Source of the DNA: Diabrotica undecimpunctata
Taxonomy: Eukaryota > Arthropoda > Insecta > Coleoptera > Chrysomelidae
Direction: 5' to 3'
Assembly (NCBI RefSeq): GCF_040954645.1
Contig: NC_092809.1
Location: 68,213,141-68,277,140, forward strand
Length of the DNA: 64,000 nucleotides
Each line of letters opens with the position of its first letter. Position 1 is the first letter of the stretch. The notes beneath the pieces were generated by a model. The model worked only from the letters and a program-made list of their open reading frames with translations. It did no database searches and had not been told where the DNA came from. Below are positions 34,285-45,900 of the stretch, piece by piece. The position numbers and the translations under genes are program-made.

Positions 34285-35620
34285 TAGCGTTATTAACGCT
34301 AACGAGTATTTTCTCTGGAAAGCTACCAGGCAAAAAAACGTCCTTAATTCTTCAACCCTTCAATCCGAACTGAAGATGGCTCATGGGCAAAAAACAATAA
34401 AGAGAAAGCCGAAAGTTTCGTTAAATATTTAATCAAAACAAGTGATTAAACAAATAAAATAACCAGAGAGAAAAAGAAAAGCCTAGAGAGAAAAATAAAT
34501 AAACCAACAGAGGATAGTTCGTAGCTCTAAAAATTCGATAAACACTGCAAATCGCCGCACTGTGTGGGCCCCAAGGGGAGATGACCAAAAAAAAAACAAT
34601 AGGATCCTCACATAGACATTCTACCAAAAAAAAATAAAAAAAAATATAAAAAAACGGCTTGGGTCAACAAAAAAAATTTAAAAAACTTATAAAAAATCCG
34701 GGGAAAGCCAATCAAAAAAATATATAAAACACAAAAAATACGGGTAAGTAGGGTACAAACACTTGAGTCCCAAGTCTCCGAACTGGACGTAGTCCGAAGA
34801 GGAGACTTGGGGCCCAAGCAAGCAATTTTAAATTCGCTGACCAGTCACTAGAGGACAACAGGAACAAAGCTCGTCACGCTGTCTCGAATTTGCATCGATT
34901 AGAGAACCATGTTTAAGTTCTATTTCCCAGGAGTCTCACATGTAGAGCATTGGAGCGCGGTGGAGTAACTTCTGTTTTTAACTCGAGTTAATACACCTCG
35001 CTTCATTGAATTGTTTAACCCGAACGTAATTCTTGGGATGTCTTACAGGTTGGTTTAATTAAATTGCTTGCTTGCTTGCGTTGTCCCATAATGGTTTTCC
35101 AAGCATTTCCCGAAGATGAACATATTAATATAAATAATGAAATCCAAATGTGTCTAGAATCTCCCAATAAACTTTAAATTACTCTTAAAATATTTACTTT
35201 AAATAAAGTCAGTAATATCCATTCTAGATTTAACCTTAAAAGTCCCAAGGGTATGACCTAATTACCGTCAGAATCATAACGGAATTACCAAAAAAAGTCA
35301 AGCTTTATCTTACACAACTGTATAACGTTGTATTAAGAACAAAATATTTTCCACTAGTTTAAAAATTAGTGTAAATTATCTTAATTTCAAAACCTGGAAA
35401 ATCCCCAGCAGAAATAAATGCCTGCAAACCTATTAACGTGTACCCCATTATGTCTATAGTATTGGAAAAACTGTTAATATCGAGAATAGAACCAATATTA
35501 ATTGACAAACAAATAATACCTCATTACGTTATTGCTATAAAATGTTCTTAGGCATCTCCCAATAATTTGACAAAGTTTGGTATAATGGCTTTTTATACAA
35601 ACTCAAAAAATTCCTTTCCA
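34285..35620 (+). pseudogene. Jockey-like RT relic interrupted by a 650-bp insertion
   Basis: 34290-34440 holds the linker IRTEDGSWAKNNKEKAESF and KYLIK. The same protein resumes at about 35095 with FPEDEHININNEIQMCLESP. RT residues follow, among them KVSNIHSRFNLK, FQNLENPQQK.MPANL (degenerate KPGK.P....YRPI) and VLEKLLISRIEPILID (about 35458-35510). Stops and shifts are frequent. The interruption (about 34441-35092) has no visible coding and a strongly A-rich plus strand. Its ends are not defined. Confidence 0.6.
34441..35092. other. Unidentified insertion inside the jockey-like relic
   Basis: It begins in a purine-rich tract (AAAAAAAATAAAAAAAAATA near 34628) and holds inverted GCAAGCAAG / GCTTGCTTGCTTGC motifs (34815 and 35063). 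It ends before FPEDEH of the split protein. An LTR-like or MITE origin is possible but unproven. Confidence 0.35.
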
Positions 35621-35764
35621 ACTGTTTGGGAAAGTATTTAGTATTTATTTACATATTTTACATTCAATGTTTTTATTACTTATTATAATATAATCTTGTT
35701 TAAGAACCATTTTTAAAATCGTGGTCTTTCAAGAGCCCAATACAATAGCGTTGATTTATGGGGG

Positions 35765-36924
35765 TGCAATGATTTCTATAAACAAAATTTTGGCCTAGCA
35801 ATGGGATCTAGTTTATCTTCATTATTAGCCCATATATTTATGGAAGATTGTGAAACAAATAATATTTCTAAACAAAATTTAATACCCACAACATGGTGGA
35901 GATATGTAGATGATGTATTCTCAATATGGCCTCATGGATCAGAGTTGTTGAACACTTTCCTAAATGATATAAACGATAAATATGATACAATAACATTTAC
36001 CAAGAAAAGGAATATAATAACACACTACCTTTTCTGGATGTTTTAATCTCTAAGAACGATACTGGATATGAGACTCAGATGTACAGAAAACCAACACACA
36101 CCAACAAATATTTAAATTACAAATCTAATCACAATATCAATATCGATAAGGGAATTACTAAATCCTTATACGATAGAGCCAAAATTGCTTGTTCTAACGA
36201 AAATTCGTTCTTAGAGGAAAAACATTTGTTAATATCTGTTTTATTAAAAAATGATTATCCTTTATCGTTTATAAATAGGCAATTTTCAATAATCGACCGA
36301 CTAGAACAGAACAACTTAGAACAAGATCCTACAGCATACACAAGGAATAATACGAGGAAGGTAATATTTTTACCATACATATAAGGATTATCAGAAAAAA
36401 AAAATAGGAAATAAATTCATCATTTCAACAACATTTAAAACAACAAACATATTGAAATCTATTTTATCTAAAACTAAACCTAACAATGAACAAGAAAGAA
36501 CAAAGAATATTATTTATGAAATACCCTGCGAATGCGATCAGTTTTAATTAGGTGAAATATCAAGACCATTAAATGATAAAATAAGTGAACATCAATCGTA
36601 TATTAAAAATAGTTAATTTGATAGATCTCAAATAGGTAAACACGCATGGGAAAATGAACATAGGATTTAATGTAATGATAATGGAATGGAAGTATAGTTC
36701 TAAAAGAAACAGATGGTAAAAAAAGAAAAATCAAAGAAGCGGCTCTAATTATGCTAAATGAGACCAATTGTGTCGCAAATTCCTGAGCAGAATGCAGTAG
36801 GATCTGGTTACCCATAATAAGAGAGGAAGTTAATAAAAGGAAAATACATATAAAATAAGAATTTGGTGTTTATTGAGAGTGAACTAAATGTAACACTAAA
36901 TACATGTCGGGATGGTATTATGAG
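35765..36924 (+). pseudogene. Penelope-like element RT and GIY-YIG relic
   Basis: Encodes the C-terminal part of a Penelope-type protein. FYKQNFGLAMGSSLSSLLA (35770-35830) leads into WWRYVDDVFSIWPHG, where YVDD is the RT palm box. TFTKKRN and MYRKPTHTNKYLNYKSNHN follow after a frameshift near 36040. Beyond 36480 a decayed GIY-YIG endonuclease reads NIIYEIPCECDQF, SRPLNDKISEHQS and IGKHAWENEHR. It then ends with IIREEVNKRK. The N-terminus is missing. A hAT derivative begins at 36925, and likely 3' Penelope sequence resumes at 40228. Confidence 0.85.
36917..36924. repeat. 8-bp TSD of hAT derivative, left
   Basis: ATTATGAG, identical to 40220-40227. Confidence 0.9.
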
Positions 36925-37169
36925 TAGACTTAGGCAAATATGCAAATTGCATATTTTGCATATAATATGCATAAAAAATGCAAAAATGTCAAATTTGGCA
37001 TATTTTATAAAAGTAAGCATAAAGTGCATATAATTTGAAAATTTGATGCTTATTTTAAAACCAGTTTTTATTAAACATCAAATTTTAACTTTCTACTGCC
37101 TATATATTTATAAATGTTTACTTTATGTCAAAGAGATACTATCTAGATACTGTCTAGAGATAGATTTAC

Positions 37170-37345
37170 TTTTTGCTTCAGATATATGGGACTGACCTTA
37201 TACAATCATTTGCCAAAAACTGTGAAAGAAATACCACTTATCTCTAAATTTAACAAAAATGTTAAAGATTTACTCTTAAGAAAAGCATATTATTCTATAA
37301 ATGAGATGACTATGACTATGACTATGACTATTAAATTATTAAATA
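37170..37345 (+). pseudogene. Jockey-like RT 3' scrap with ATGACT tail
   Basis: GLTLYNHLPKTVKEIPLISK and LLLRKAYYSINE are the last residues of a jockey/CR1-type RT. They are followed by ATGACTATGACTATGACTAT, a simple-repeat 3' tail (about 37303-37330). Confidence 0.6.
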
Positions 37346-37389
37346 TATTAAAAACTATATAAATTTAAATTCAAATTTACAGAGCATGA

Positions 37390-40060
37390 AAATGCCAATA
37401 TTTAATTTTATTTTATAATCACTTGGTATTCAAATTCTTGGTATAGTAACTAATAAAAGACAGCTTATAATTTTAAAAAGGAAACATAAATCCGCTTGAC
37501 ATCTTCTATCATGTAGTGATTGGATATTTAGTATTGACAGTATATCATCATATGTGTAGTGATGTCTAATAAAACCAATTTTGTAAGCACATACCCTCAA
37601 GAATTTATTTTGAACTCTCTCGATACTGTAGATGTCACTGTTATATGAAGGAGATCAAATGAAAGAACCATACTCCAAAACTGATCGAACTAAACTACAG
37701 TATAACATTTTTAAAGTTTGTACTGAAAACTGATTACAGTTTCTAAGAATAAATCCCAATATTTTTAAAGCTTTAGCTGAAGATTCGTTAATGTGATATT
37801 TAAAAGTTAGTTTAGAATCAAAATTTATACCTAAATCTTTAATATTATGACGTGCCTCTAAAGGTACATTATTTATACAATAATCATAATTTACAAACTC
37901 TCTTGTTCTTCCAAAAGTAATTTTAAAACATTTTTGTATATTTAAGTATAGCATGTTTACCTCACACCAACTAGCTAAGCTTTTAATGTCATTCTGTAAC
38001 AAAGAGGCATCAACTAGGTCATTAACTATTCGAAATATTTTAAGGTCATCAGCAAACATTAGAAATTTGCTATTTTTAATCACTGAGGATATATCATTAA
38101 CAAATATATTAAATAAGAAAGGTCCAGAGGTCCTGAGGAACTCCTGAGGTTACAGATATTCGTTGGGATAAACAATTTCCATATTTAACATACTGACATC
38201 TACCAGATATATAACTACCTATCCACTCAATTATTTTACCTTCAAATCCATAGCCATTTAATTTAGCAATAAGCAGATCATGGTTAACTCTATCGAAGGC
38301 TTTTGAGAAGTCTGTGTAGATACTGTGTCGTCAACCTGACCCTTCTGTTCCACTGAATTAGCTATAAAATTCGTATACAATATTAAGTTCGTGCATGTAG
38401 ACTTACCTTCAGAAAAGCCATGTTGTCCAACATTAATTAAATCTTTACAATTCCATGTCAAAAAGTTATTTACAAGACACTCAAAAAGTTTCGGTAATAC
38501 AAATTGGTTACAAACCGCTTGATAATTTTCAACATCATTTTTATTACCAGATTTGAAAATTGGTGTTAGATAACTAGTCTTTCAAAGATCAGGAATGATG
38601 CCGGTACTCAATGAGGAATTAAATAAGAAGCAGATAGGTTTTACAAGACTGAAAATGCAATGCTTGAGAACATAAGCTGGCAAACAATCAGGTCCAAGCG
38701 ATAATTTCCAAGGCATCTTTAAAACACTATCAATTATGTCAGAGACCTCAATACTATAATTATTCACATATACACTCTGCTGATAGTTAAAAATTGGGGT
38801 CTGATTAATTTTAGAATTAGGATATGTAGTTGAGAAAAACTTACCAAATAGATTAAATACGTCTTGAGCATTATCACTTGTACTATCACCGTAGAACATA
38901 TTAGATGGCAGATTATAACTTTTACATTTATTATTAATATACTTCCAAAAATGTCGAGGATTAGATATAATCCCATTCTCAATATTATTCAAATAGTTAC
39001 TATAACATTGAGAGGAGACTTGCTTACATTCATTTCTTAACTGAGAAAATCTTAAATAATCATCCCTTCTGCCAAACAATTTATACTGCTTATGTATTTT
39101 CTTTTTTAAATATATCAACTTCCTTAATTTACCATTAAACCAAATCGGAAATGAACTTGTTTTAAATTTTTTGATCGGAACAAAGAAGTCAAAACCTATA
39201 AACATAAAGTCATAAAATACTGCTAAGCTGTAATTCACATCAGCTGATAAAAGTAAGTCCAAATTTAAATTTGCAAAGTAATCATTTAGTCCAATATAAT
39301 TTGCATTTTTAATAATAAAATTCCTCGTAGTTCAGTTGATCATGCTTTTCAAAACCAGTTAATTCTACAATTATAGGTGAATGGTGGATACTATTATCAA
39401 ATAGTAAATCAAGTGGAATAACTACATCAACATTATTTAAATTAGTAAATACTAAATCTAGAAAGACATTACGACTATTAGGTAAATTGTTTATTTGAAA
39501 AATATTAAAATAACCAAAAGAATTAGCCAAATACACAGCAGGATAGTCTTCAGGGCATTCAACATTTAATCCAAAGTTGTCATTACTCCAGGAAGCATTT
39601 GGCAAATTATAATCACCACACAGTAACAAGTTTTCACACTTCTCCATCACATATTCAACTGAACTGCAGTGCAACATGTATACATTTAGGTCGGATGCAG
39701 GAGGGATATAAACTCCACCCAAAACTATGCACTTATTATTAACTTTCAGTGATACAAAAATTTGTTCTACTTCACAATCGGGGATTATCACTTTCTGCGC
39801 ACTTATGTCGTTTTTAACAGCAATCAGCACACCTACACCCCTAGTTTTTCCTGTATAAGCAGGATTACGATAATTTCTAAACACGTTATAACCAATAAGT
39901 CCTAATTCTGCATCGCCATATTCACAAGTTAACCAAGTTTAAACCAAAATGATTATATAATAATTACATTGAGCTATGGCAATTTCCAGAGACTTTAGTT
40001 TTGTTCTTAATCCACCAACATTTTGATAATAAATTGATAACGGAGGTGCGCTTATATGTT
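37390..40060 (-). pseudogene. Jockey/CR1-like endonuclease-RT, 5'-complete-looking, damaged
   Basis: Minus strand, 5' to 3': NVGGLRTKLKSLEIAIAQ (about 40020), TWLTCEYGDAELGLIGYNVF, then the 39884-39309 endonuclease frame with GVGVLIAVK, GGVYIPPASD, LLLCGDYNLPNASW and DLVFTNLNNVDVV. The 39262-38582 frame holds the linker (FPIWFNGKLRKLI, NPRHFWKYI) and LGPDCLPAYVLKH. Next come RPISL-region scraps, QHGFSEGKSTCTNL and the 38083-37655 frame with FLMFADDLKIFR (palm box) and VLEYGSFI. About 37640-37400 encodes the end (IERVQNKFLRVCAYKIGF). It is inactivated by stops and frameshifts near 39300, 38580, 38250 and 38090. Confidence 0.9.
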
Positions 40061-40219
40061 TCGTTGTGTCTAGTTTTTTTGTGTGGAATTATCATTTTTG
40101 CAAATTTCAGGTATACCTTATTATGCATATACCTTATTAAATATGCATATTTAGCATAAAATACTGCATATTTATGCGCATATTTCATACTTTTTTATTT
40201 GCATATTTGCTTAAGTCTA

Positions 40220-40227
40220 ATTATGAG
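40220..40227. repeat. 8-bp TSD of hAT derivative, right
   Basis: ATTATGAG, identical to 36917-36924. Confidence 0.9.
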
Positions 40228-40618
40228 GTTTTTTTCCTAGTTTTTTCCTCATAATTTACGATGGAATCACTAACAGGAGAATTTTACTGACATCATGGCA
40301 TGTGATTGTCTTTTTAAAAAAGAATTACATGCTATGATTTTTTCTGACAGATATTCTCAAGTTAAAGTTGATTTTTTCATGTAATCGAATGAACTATCTT
40401 ACAATAAAATCGTCTCATAAACGCAACTCAGCAATATTAAATGAGTCAGATAAATTTTAATTATTAGAAGAAATATTCATGCAATTAATAAAAAACGAAA
40501 TTTGTTTAATTTATTAATTATGTTTGTATATTGAGAACGATTTCCGAAGTGGAGATTTAAACGTCAATAAACTTATTTTAACCTTCAATTGTAACTTATT
40601 CCCAATAAAATAGTAATC
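40228..40618 (+). repeat. Probable 3' end of the Penelope-like element
   Basis: Follows the hAT derivative that split it from 35765-36924. Its end (GAGAACGATTTCCGAAGTGG through CGTCAATAAACTT to ATTCCCAATAAAATAGTAAT, 40525-40618) matches the right arm of the fold-back at 9615-9690. If the hAT element is removed, RT, GIY-YIG and this terminus come into order, as expected for Penelope. That link is inference. Confidence 0.5.
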
Positions 40619-41549
40619 TCTAATAAGTCTATTATTCACTAAATATTTAATTATTGTGTATTTATCAAAGTCTGACGTTATCTCCAAACCCTTATAATTT
40701 TTTAAGTTCTCCGAAGTGTGGCGAGAAATGTACTTAATTGGATTTAATTAAATAAAAATGATAAGGCCATGTTGACCTTATCTGTGTCGGCTCTAAATTG
40801 GTTAATTTTTTATTTATTAAAATGGACATGTGTTCATGAAGTCGCCTAAATTTTTTTAACAAGATAAGCGACTAATTCTAAAAATATATCTTTGAGGGTG
40901 TTTGGATGTGCTTAGGCTCTAATTATTATTTATGCGTTTTATTATGAGTACTTATGAATACAAATCCCAAAAAAATAGATTTCCTCTTCTATGCCTTTTT
41001 TGCCACAAAAGTAAATATATTAAAATATCTGGGATTCCTATTTTGTAGACCTTCTGAGAGAATGCATAAAATTCACCAGAAAAGTGAGTCCGCAGGTCGT
41101 AGTTGAAGTAACAGACTAATATTTATTGTATGTTACATTTCGAAAACTTTTGCACCATGTCTAATTTATGACTGTTAATACAGTAGGGATTGCTTAATTT
41201 ATAGTAATCAAAATTATGCTGATTCACTGTTTCATGTTCGTGAAATAATGAAGCCTTATCAACAAAAAGCATATAATCGAAAATTATCGGTGGCTATGCA
41301 CTTGCTGCTACGACCATTGACAGACACCTAATCTGCGATGGTAATCATCGACTCTCAATTCTTGATGTAGCTGTTTGCGATACGGATGCATTTTATGTTT
41401 ATTGAGGATGATTTCATGCTTTATTGACTTATTTAAATACTGTGAAAAACAAGTTTTTTACATTATCTTTCTTTTGTTTTTATTTCTGATGGGGGATCGT
41501 TTAAAATCCTAGACAGACTATTAGTCTCTCTAGGATTTTATATAAATTC
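40619..41549. other. AT-rich spacer, nothing recognised
   Basis: No frame or repeat could be assigned. CTAGACAGACTATTAGTCTCTCTAGGATTTTAT near 41508-41540 forms a small imperfect hairpin. Confidence 0.4.
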
Positions 41550-41556
41550 ATATATG

Positions 41557-41614
<58 letters not shown>
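41550..41614. repeat. (TA)n microsatellite
   Basis: TA dinucleotides with two TG interruptions. Confidence 0.95.
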
Positions 41615-41616
<2 letters not shown>

Positions 41617-42404
41617 AGTACCTCAAAGGTAAACTACCGTATCTGCAAATTTCACTGTATTCTGATTATATTTTTAATAGATACATCTCAACACGAATTT
41701 TCTGGGGGTACAAGTATCGAAACTGATACTTTTCGTTCTGGTTTAGAACACAATGTGAAAACAACTACTTAAGTACTGGTACTGCAGTACTAAACTAGCG
41801 CAAAGGCCGTTACGTTTGTTTACCATAACAATTCTGCCCAGAATATGGAACTGTTTACGTGTTTAACTAACGTAATGGCATTTACGATAGTTTACCATTA
41901 TTCAACTGTTCAATTTAGCTGCGTGTTGTCTAAAAAGAATTTGTAAGTTCGGAAATATGGGAAAAAATTCGAAGAATACTGAAATTAGCTTTATTGGATA
42001 TGGAGGTAAGTCATAAAAGATAATATTTTTGTAATACATTGCAGCTTTCAGGATATTTTGAATTCTTAGAAACCTAACCTCAAAAATCAACTTTAATTTA
42101 GAAGTCTATGTTTACATAGTAATTTTTATTATTAAACTCAATATCTCATTCGTAATATATAATTCATAAATTATTGCTTCACCTATAGTGTTGAGATTTA
42201 CAGTTGCGATTTTAATCTTCAGATAATACAGGCCGTATATCTAAAATGAAATTCATTATATGAGAGTGGTGATAATCTTTTAATATAATATACAAAAATA
42301 ACGTTCCTATAATTTGTCTTTCTTGCTAAGTTCTAAAAACGATTTAAATATCTCAAAGATGTACTCGCTATATAATGATAAATGTATAGCTGATAATATA
42401 AATA
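41615..42404. other. Spacer, nothing recognised
   Basis: Only short frames. No motif was recognised. Confidence 0.4.
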
Positions 42405-42930
42405 TTATATATGTCTCATTGCGAAAAATGGTTATACGAAAAAATTTTTAATACGAAATTAAATATATCCTTTAAACAACCGTCTAATGATACATGCGAT
42501 ACATGTGATCATTTTAATATGAAAATTAAAAATACTGAGGATGAGGAAGGTGAAAAACAAGTCATCTAAACACGATATGAGGAACATGAACCCAGTCTCC
42601 GATATAATCTAAAAAGAACTGGATATAAGGATATTTCTAAGGAAACTGGTTCGAAGAAAATTACTATAATGGTAGGTTTACAAAAATGTTTACCAACTCC
42701 ATTGTTGACAAATACTCAGTCGTTTTATTTGAGAAAACTATGGACATTAACCCTCACGATATTTCTTCGTGCATTTTCAGGTGGGCTTTAACTAACTTAA
42801 ATTCAAATATAGAAGAACTTAAAATATGGTCAGATAATTATGCAGGCCAAAATAGAAACTTCACCATAGATGCTATGCACATGTGTTTTTGTCTTGGTAA
42901 TTTATCGAAGGCTTTTTATATGTCAAAAAA
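42405..42930 (+). pseudogene. Second broken copy of WSD..GQNR family (DUF7869-like)
   Basis: The first frame (about 42411-42690) reads WLYEKIFNTKLNISFKQPS, then DTCDTCDHFNMK (same cysteine motif as DTCSRCD at 1516), an in-frame TAA and KITIMVGLQKCLPTPLL, then TQSFYLRKLWTL. A second frame from 42686 gives DISSCIFRWALTNLNSNIEE and LKIWSDNYAGQNRNFTIDAM. The copy stops near 42930, before the C-terminal segment. It complements the relic at 1401-2160, which retains a different selection of segments. Confidence 0.65.
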
Positions 42931-43084
42931 TTCTACTTATATTTTCTTTTTCTCTTGCTTCTTGTGTTATCTGTTTCAAAGTAAATATATGATCCTATAT
43001 ACATCTATCACTTCTATGTACACTTTGTACTTCGTCTATTGTTTGGTCTGTCATTATGCTTAATCATTTGTTTATTATTTTAAC
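42931..43084. other. Short spacer
   Basis: TTATTTTAACTCCC-type low-complexity DNA; nothing was recognised. Confidence 0.4.
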
Positions 43085-44215
43085 TCCCTTTCATATTTTA
43101 TTCATTATTTTGAATCAGAAGAAGATGGAGAAGACCAAGCAGGGTTCACAGTAGGAAAATCATGCCTAGATCATACGTACACATTAGAACAACTGATAGA
43201 GAAGAAAATGGCAAAAGGTAGACCGGTCCATCTGGCCTTTGTTGATCTAAAGAAAGCATATGACTCAATACCTAGAGTCAAATTATGGGAAGCAATGAAT
43301 GATCTCGGAATCCGACAAACACTAATAAAAGCAGTTAACTTGGAAAAGACACTCAAACCATGGACTAGAAAGTGCGAAGGAATGGGCATACCAGTAAGAG
43401 ACGAATACCTATACACCTTAAGTTTTGCCGACGATCAAGTAGTCATCGCACAAGATGAAGAAGATCTCAGTTTTATGCTCAGAAAACTAGAAGGAGAATA
43501 TAAAAACAATGGAATGGAAATAAACATAGAGAAAACCGAATACCTAACAACAGAAAACAAGGATATGAGAAACCTAGAGATAGACGAGGGAAGACAAATA
43601 AATGGAACAGATAAATTCAAGTATTTAGGAACCATAATATCGAACCAGGGAACAACAGAAGAAGATATAAACAACAGACTGAGACAAACAAGAAACTGTA
43701 TAAGACAACTAAACTCAGTGTTGTGGGATAAGAACATTACGATAAAGACAAAAAAGAGAATATATAATATCCTGACAAGAAGTATCCTGACATATGGGTC
43801 CGAAAACTGGACAATAAACAAGAGAAATAGAGGTAGAATAAGAGCAGTAGAAATGGAGTTCCTGAGGAGAAGCTGTAGACTTACAAAAAGAGACAGAATT
43901 GAAAACGCAGAGATTAAGCGGAGAATGGGAGTGCAATCAGACATAATCGACTATATAGAGGAGAAGAGACTATCCTGGTACGGCCACGTCAGAAGAGCGG
44001 ACAGAGGACGCTGGATAAACAAAATCACAGAATGGAGTCCGATTGGAAGAAGAAAGAGAGGAAGACCCCGAAGGTCATTCAGAGATGAAATCGACGAGGC
44101 TATGGAGAAAAGAACCCTGCGAGATGGAGACTGGAATGACAGAGAAAATTGGAGAAAACGGTTGAGTGAAGGAAGACAGTGAAAACTGTGGAAATCCTTA
44201 GTAGTAGTAGTATAT
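43085..44215 (+). pseudogene. RTE-like RT copy, open for 324 codons but lacking core motifs
   Basis: An intact-looking frame (43208-44182) continues upstream in shifted frame with EEDGEDQAGFTVGKSCLDH. It has AFVDLKKAYDSIP, FADDQVV, MEINIEKTEYL, DKFKYLGTIISNQG and RSILTYGSENW. It ends with SWYGHVRRADRGRW, GRRKRGRPRRSF and WNDRENWRKRL. Between KAVNLEKTLKPW and KCEGMGIPV the block with the KGLRQGC.LSP.LF motif is deleted, so it cannot be a functional polymerase. The 3' tail is TTAGTAGTAGTAGTA (44199-44213). It is the youngest-looking RTE-like copy here. Confidence 0.88.
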
Positions 44216-44720
44216 TTTTAATCATATTTGTTCTCCATTTTACCCATGTTTTTTTTATAATTTCTGTTGTTATTCTATTTAGTTCAGGAGCTTTTCCATA
44301 CTTCAACGTTATTATTGCTTCTTCTAGTTTACTGGTTTATTACATTTTCCTGTGCTTTTTTTTAATATATTATTTTAATCTTCATTAATGTCGTCTTGGT
44401 TTATATCCGTTAGCAGTTCTTTAAAGTGTTATTCCCATCTCTTAACTATTCCTTTTGTTTCTGTTAATTGTCGATTTTAATTTAGAATGTATATTTCTGT
44501 AGAATAGCTTTTGGTCACTTTTGCTATCTTCTTCCATTTTATTTTCGAATTTTTTCCCAATTATATCTCTTTGCTGCTGTTACTAACATTCATACTTTTT
44601 TTTCTTACTTGATGTGTCTATGTGTTTTATTCTTTTCATTCTTTGGTTTAATTTATTCGTATCCAATGTCATATCCAGAGTTTTGTCAGTTATACCTTTA
44701 TCATGAAATGCTTCATAAAG
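44216..44720 (-). pseudogene. RTE-like linker/RT scrap, tail-to-tail with previous element
   Basis: Minus strand: IVKRWEQHFKELL-like residues (about 44455-44420) and LKYGKAPELNRITTEIIKK (about 44310-44255), the KYGKAPG.D.I..E..K motif between endonuclease and RT. Nothing upstream or downstream is preserved. Confidence 0.6.
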
Positions 44721-45439
44721 CATGATAAACGCAATCTTTTAAAAAAAAGTGAAAAAAAAAATGAAGTATAAAGGAACAGAAATAAGTTACATTAAAAAAA
44801 TATGAAAAAATCGTAATCTTTTTGTGGTTCAAACTGTATACGAATATTTTTCAATGAATTCTGTTAAACCTAATTTAACAACTAGAATATATTGTTAAAC
44901 TGATCATGTAAAGCCATACTTATTTATTTCTTCTTTGTGTACAGTGTGTTTATTTCATGGCTATTTGGAAATAAAAATCGTCTGACAGCTACAATAAGTA
45001 ACTGTAAGTTTTTGAAAAAGTTTGAAAACGAGCAAAAAATTAGTACAAATTTTTTTCTCGGCCATATATATTTTCACTTATTCGCTTATAAATTGTTTTT
45101 ATACACATTCTTAGTGTCACTACATATATTATGTTGCGCTACATTTCTTTTTATACATTAGCTGTTTAATAACATACAATTTGTATTTGATTTCAACTGG
45201 CTTGCAATAACAATTTTCGAAAATCGGAAATACTGTAACCGTGTAAACGTGTAACAGGAGTTAACCTAGTGAAACATAATTCTAATTCTGCTCCATATTC
45301 GAGCACACCCAGCTATTATTCCCTTTTTATGGAACATATCTGCACTATGTAATTACTTTAATCAACATTATAGTTCATCTGTTTACAAGTCACCAATAAC
45401 AATTATCACTCATTCACCCTTTGGCTGATTCGTTCTTAC
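44721..45439. other. AT-rich spacer, nothing recognised
   Basis: The 74-codon frame at 44937 lacks recognisable features. Confidence 0.4.
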
Positions 45440-45900
45440 ATCCCTCGACTGATTATAAATTCAATTAAAATCAAACTCCATTAATTTAGCAAATAATTTG
45501 CAGTTCCAGCATTCGTTTTCTCTCGGGACCCGATTAATGGACGAGTCGTACAGTGTGGCCACCACAACCGCATGGCTTTACTAATAATATCAGCGTATAA
45601 TTTAATAACTTCATTCGCCATCAATCAAAGTAAAATATGGCGTTTTGCAATGGCGAGTGTGTGTGCGTAATCGAGTTACATTGGACCACCACCGCATTTT
45701 CCGAAGGTTTATTTTATTATGGGCACGGAAGGCTACTACTAGTAATTCTAAGAGACCCTAAATTGGATGCAGAACAATTTATGAGATTAATCAAATATGT
45801 ACATTACGTTTTGTTGCCGACCGTCCAATTTTGTAAAATATCCGCAAATATACTAATTTGTAGTAAGCGGTTGTTGAATAATTTGAATAATTGATGTTTT
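45440..45900 (+). other. Lower-AT unique island with unrecognised 85-codon frame
   Basis: This stretch is less AT-rich than its surroundings and has no repeat partner in the window (TCTCGGGACCCGATTAATGG near 45520, GTGTGGCCACCACAACCGCA near 45552). The frame at 45637-45894 opens with a real ATG and contains VIELHWTTTAFSEGLF, but I do not recognise it. It could be a host exon, a conserved non-coding element or chance. It is one of very few places not obviously TE-derived. Confidence 0.3.

Larger units (their letters stand above)
36925..40219. mobile_element. Non-autonomous hAT element carrying a jockey-like retrotransposon
   Basis: The left end TAGACTTAGGCAAATATGCA and the inverse of the right end TAGACTTAAGCAAATATGCA form an inverted repeat of about 23 bp with one mismatch. 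ATTATGAG flanks both sides. Subterminal DNA is packed with TGCATATTT-type motifs. Both ends match those of the autonomous-looking hAT at 52671-55568, with TIR bases GCAAATATGCAAAT shared. No transposase is left. The interior is an antisense jockey-like retrotransposon (about 40060-37390) and a small sense RT scrap. The 8-bp TSD is the hAT hallmark. Confidence 0.9.
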
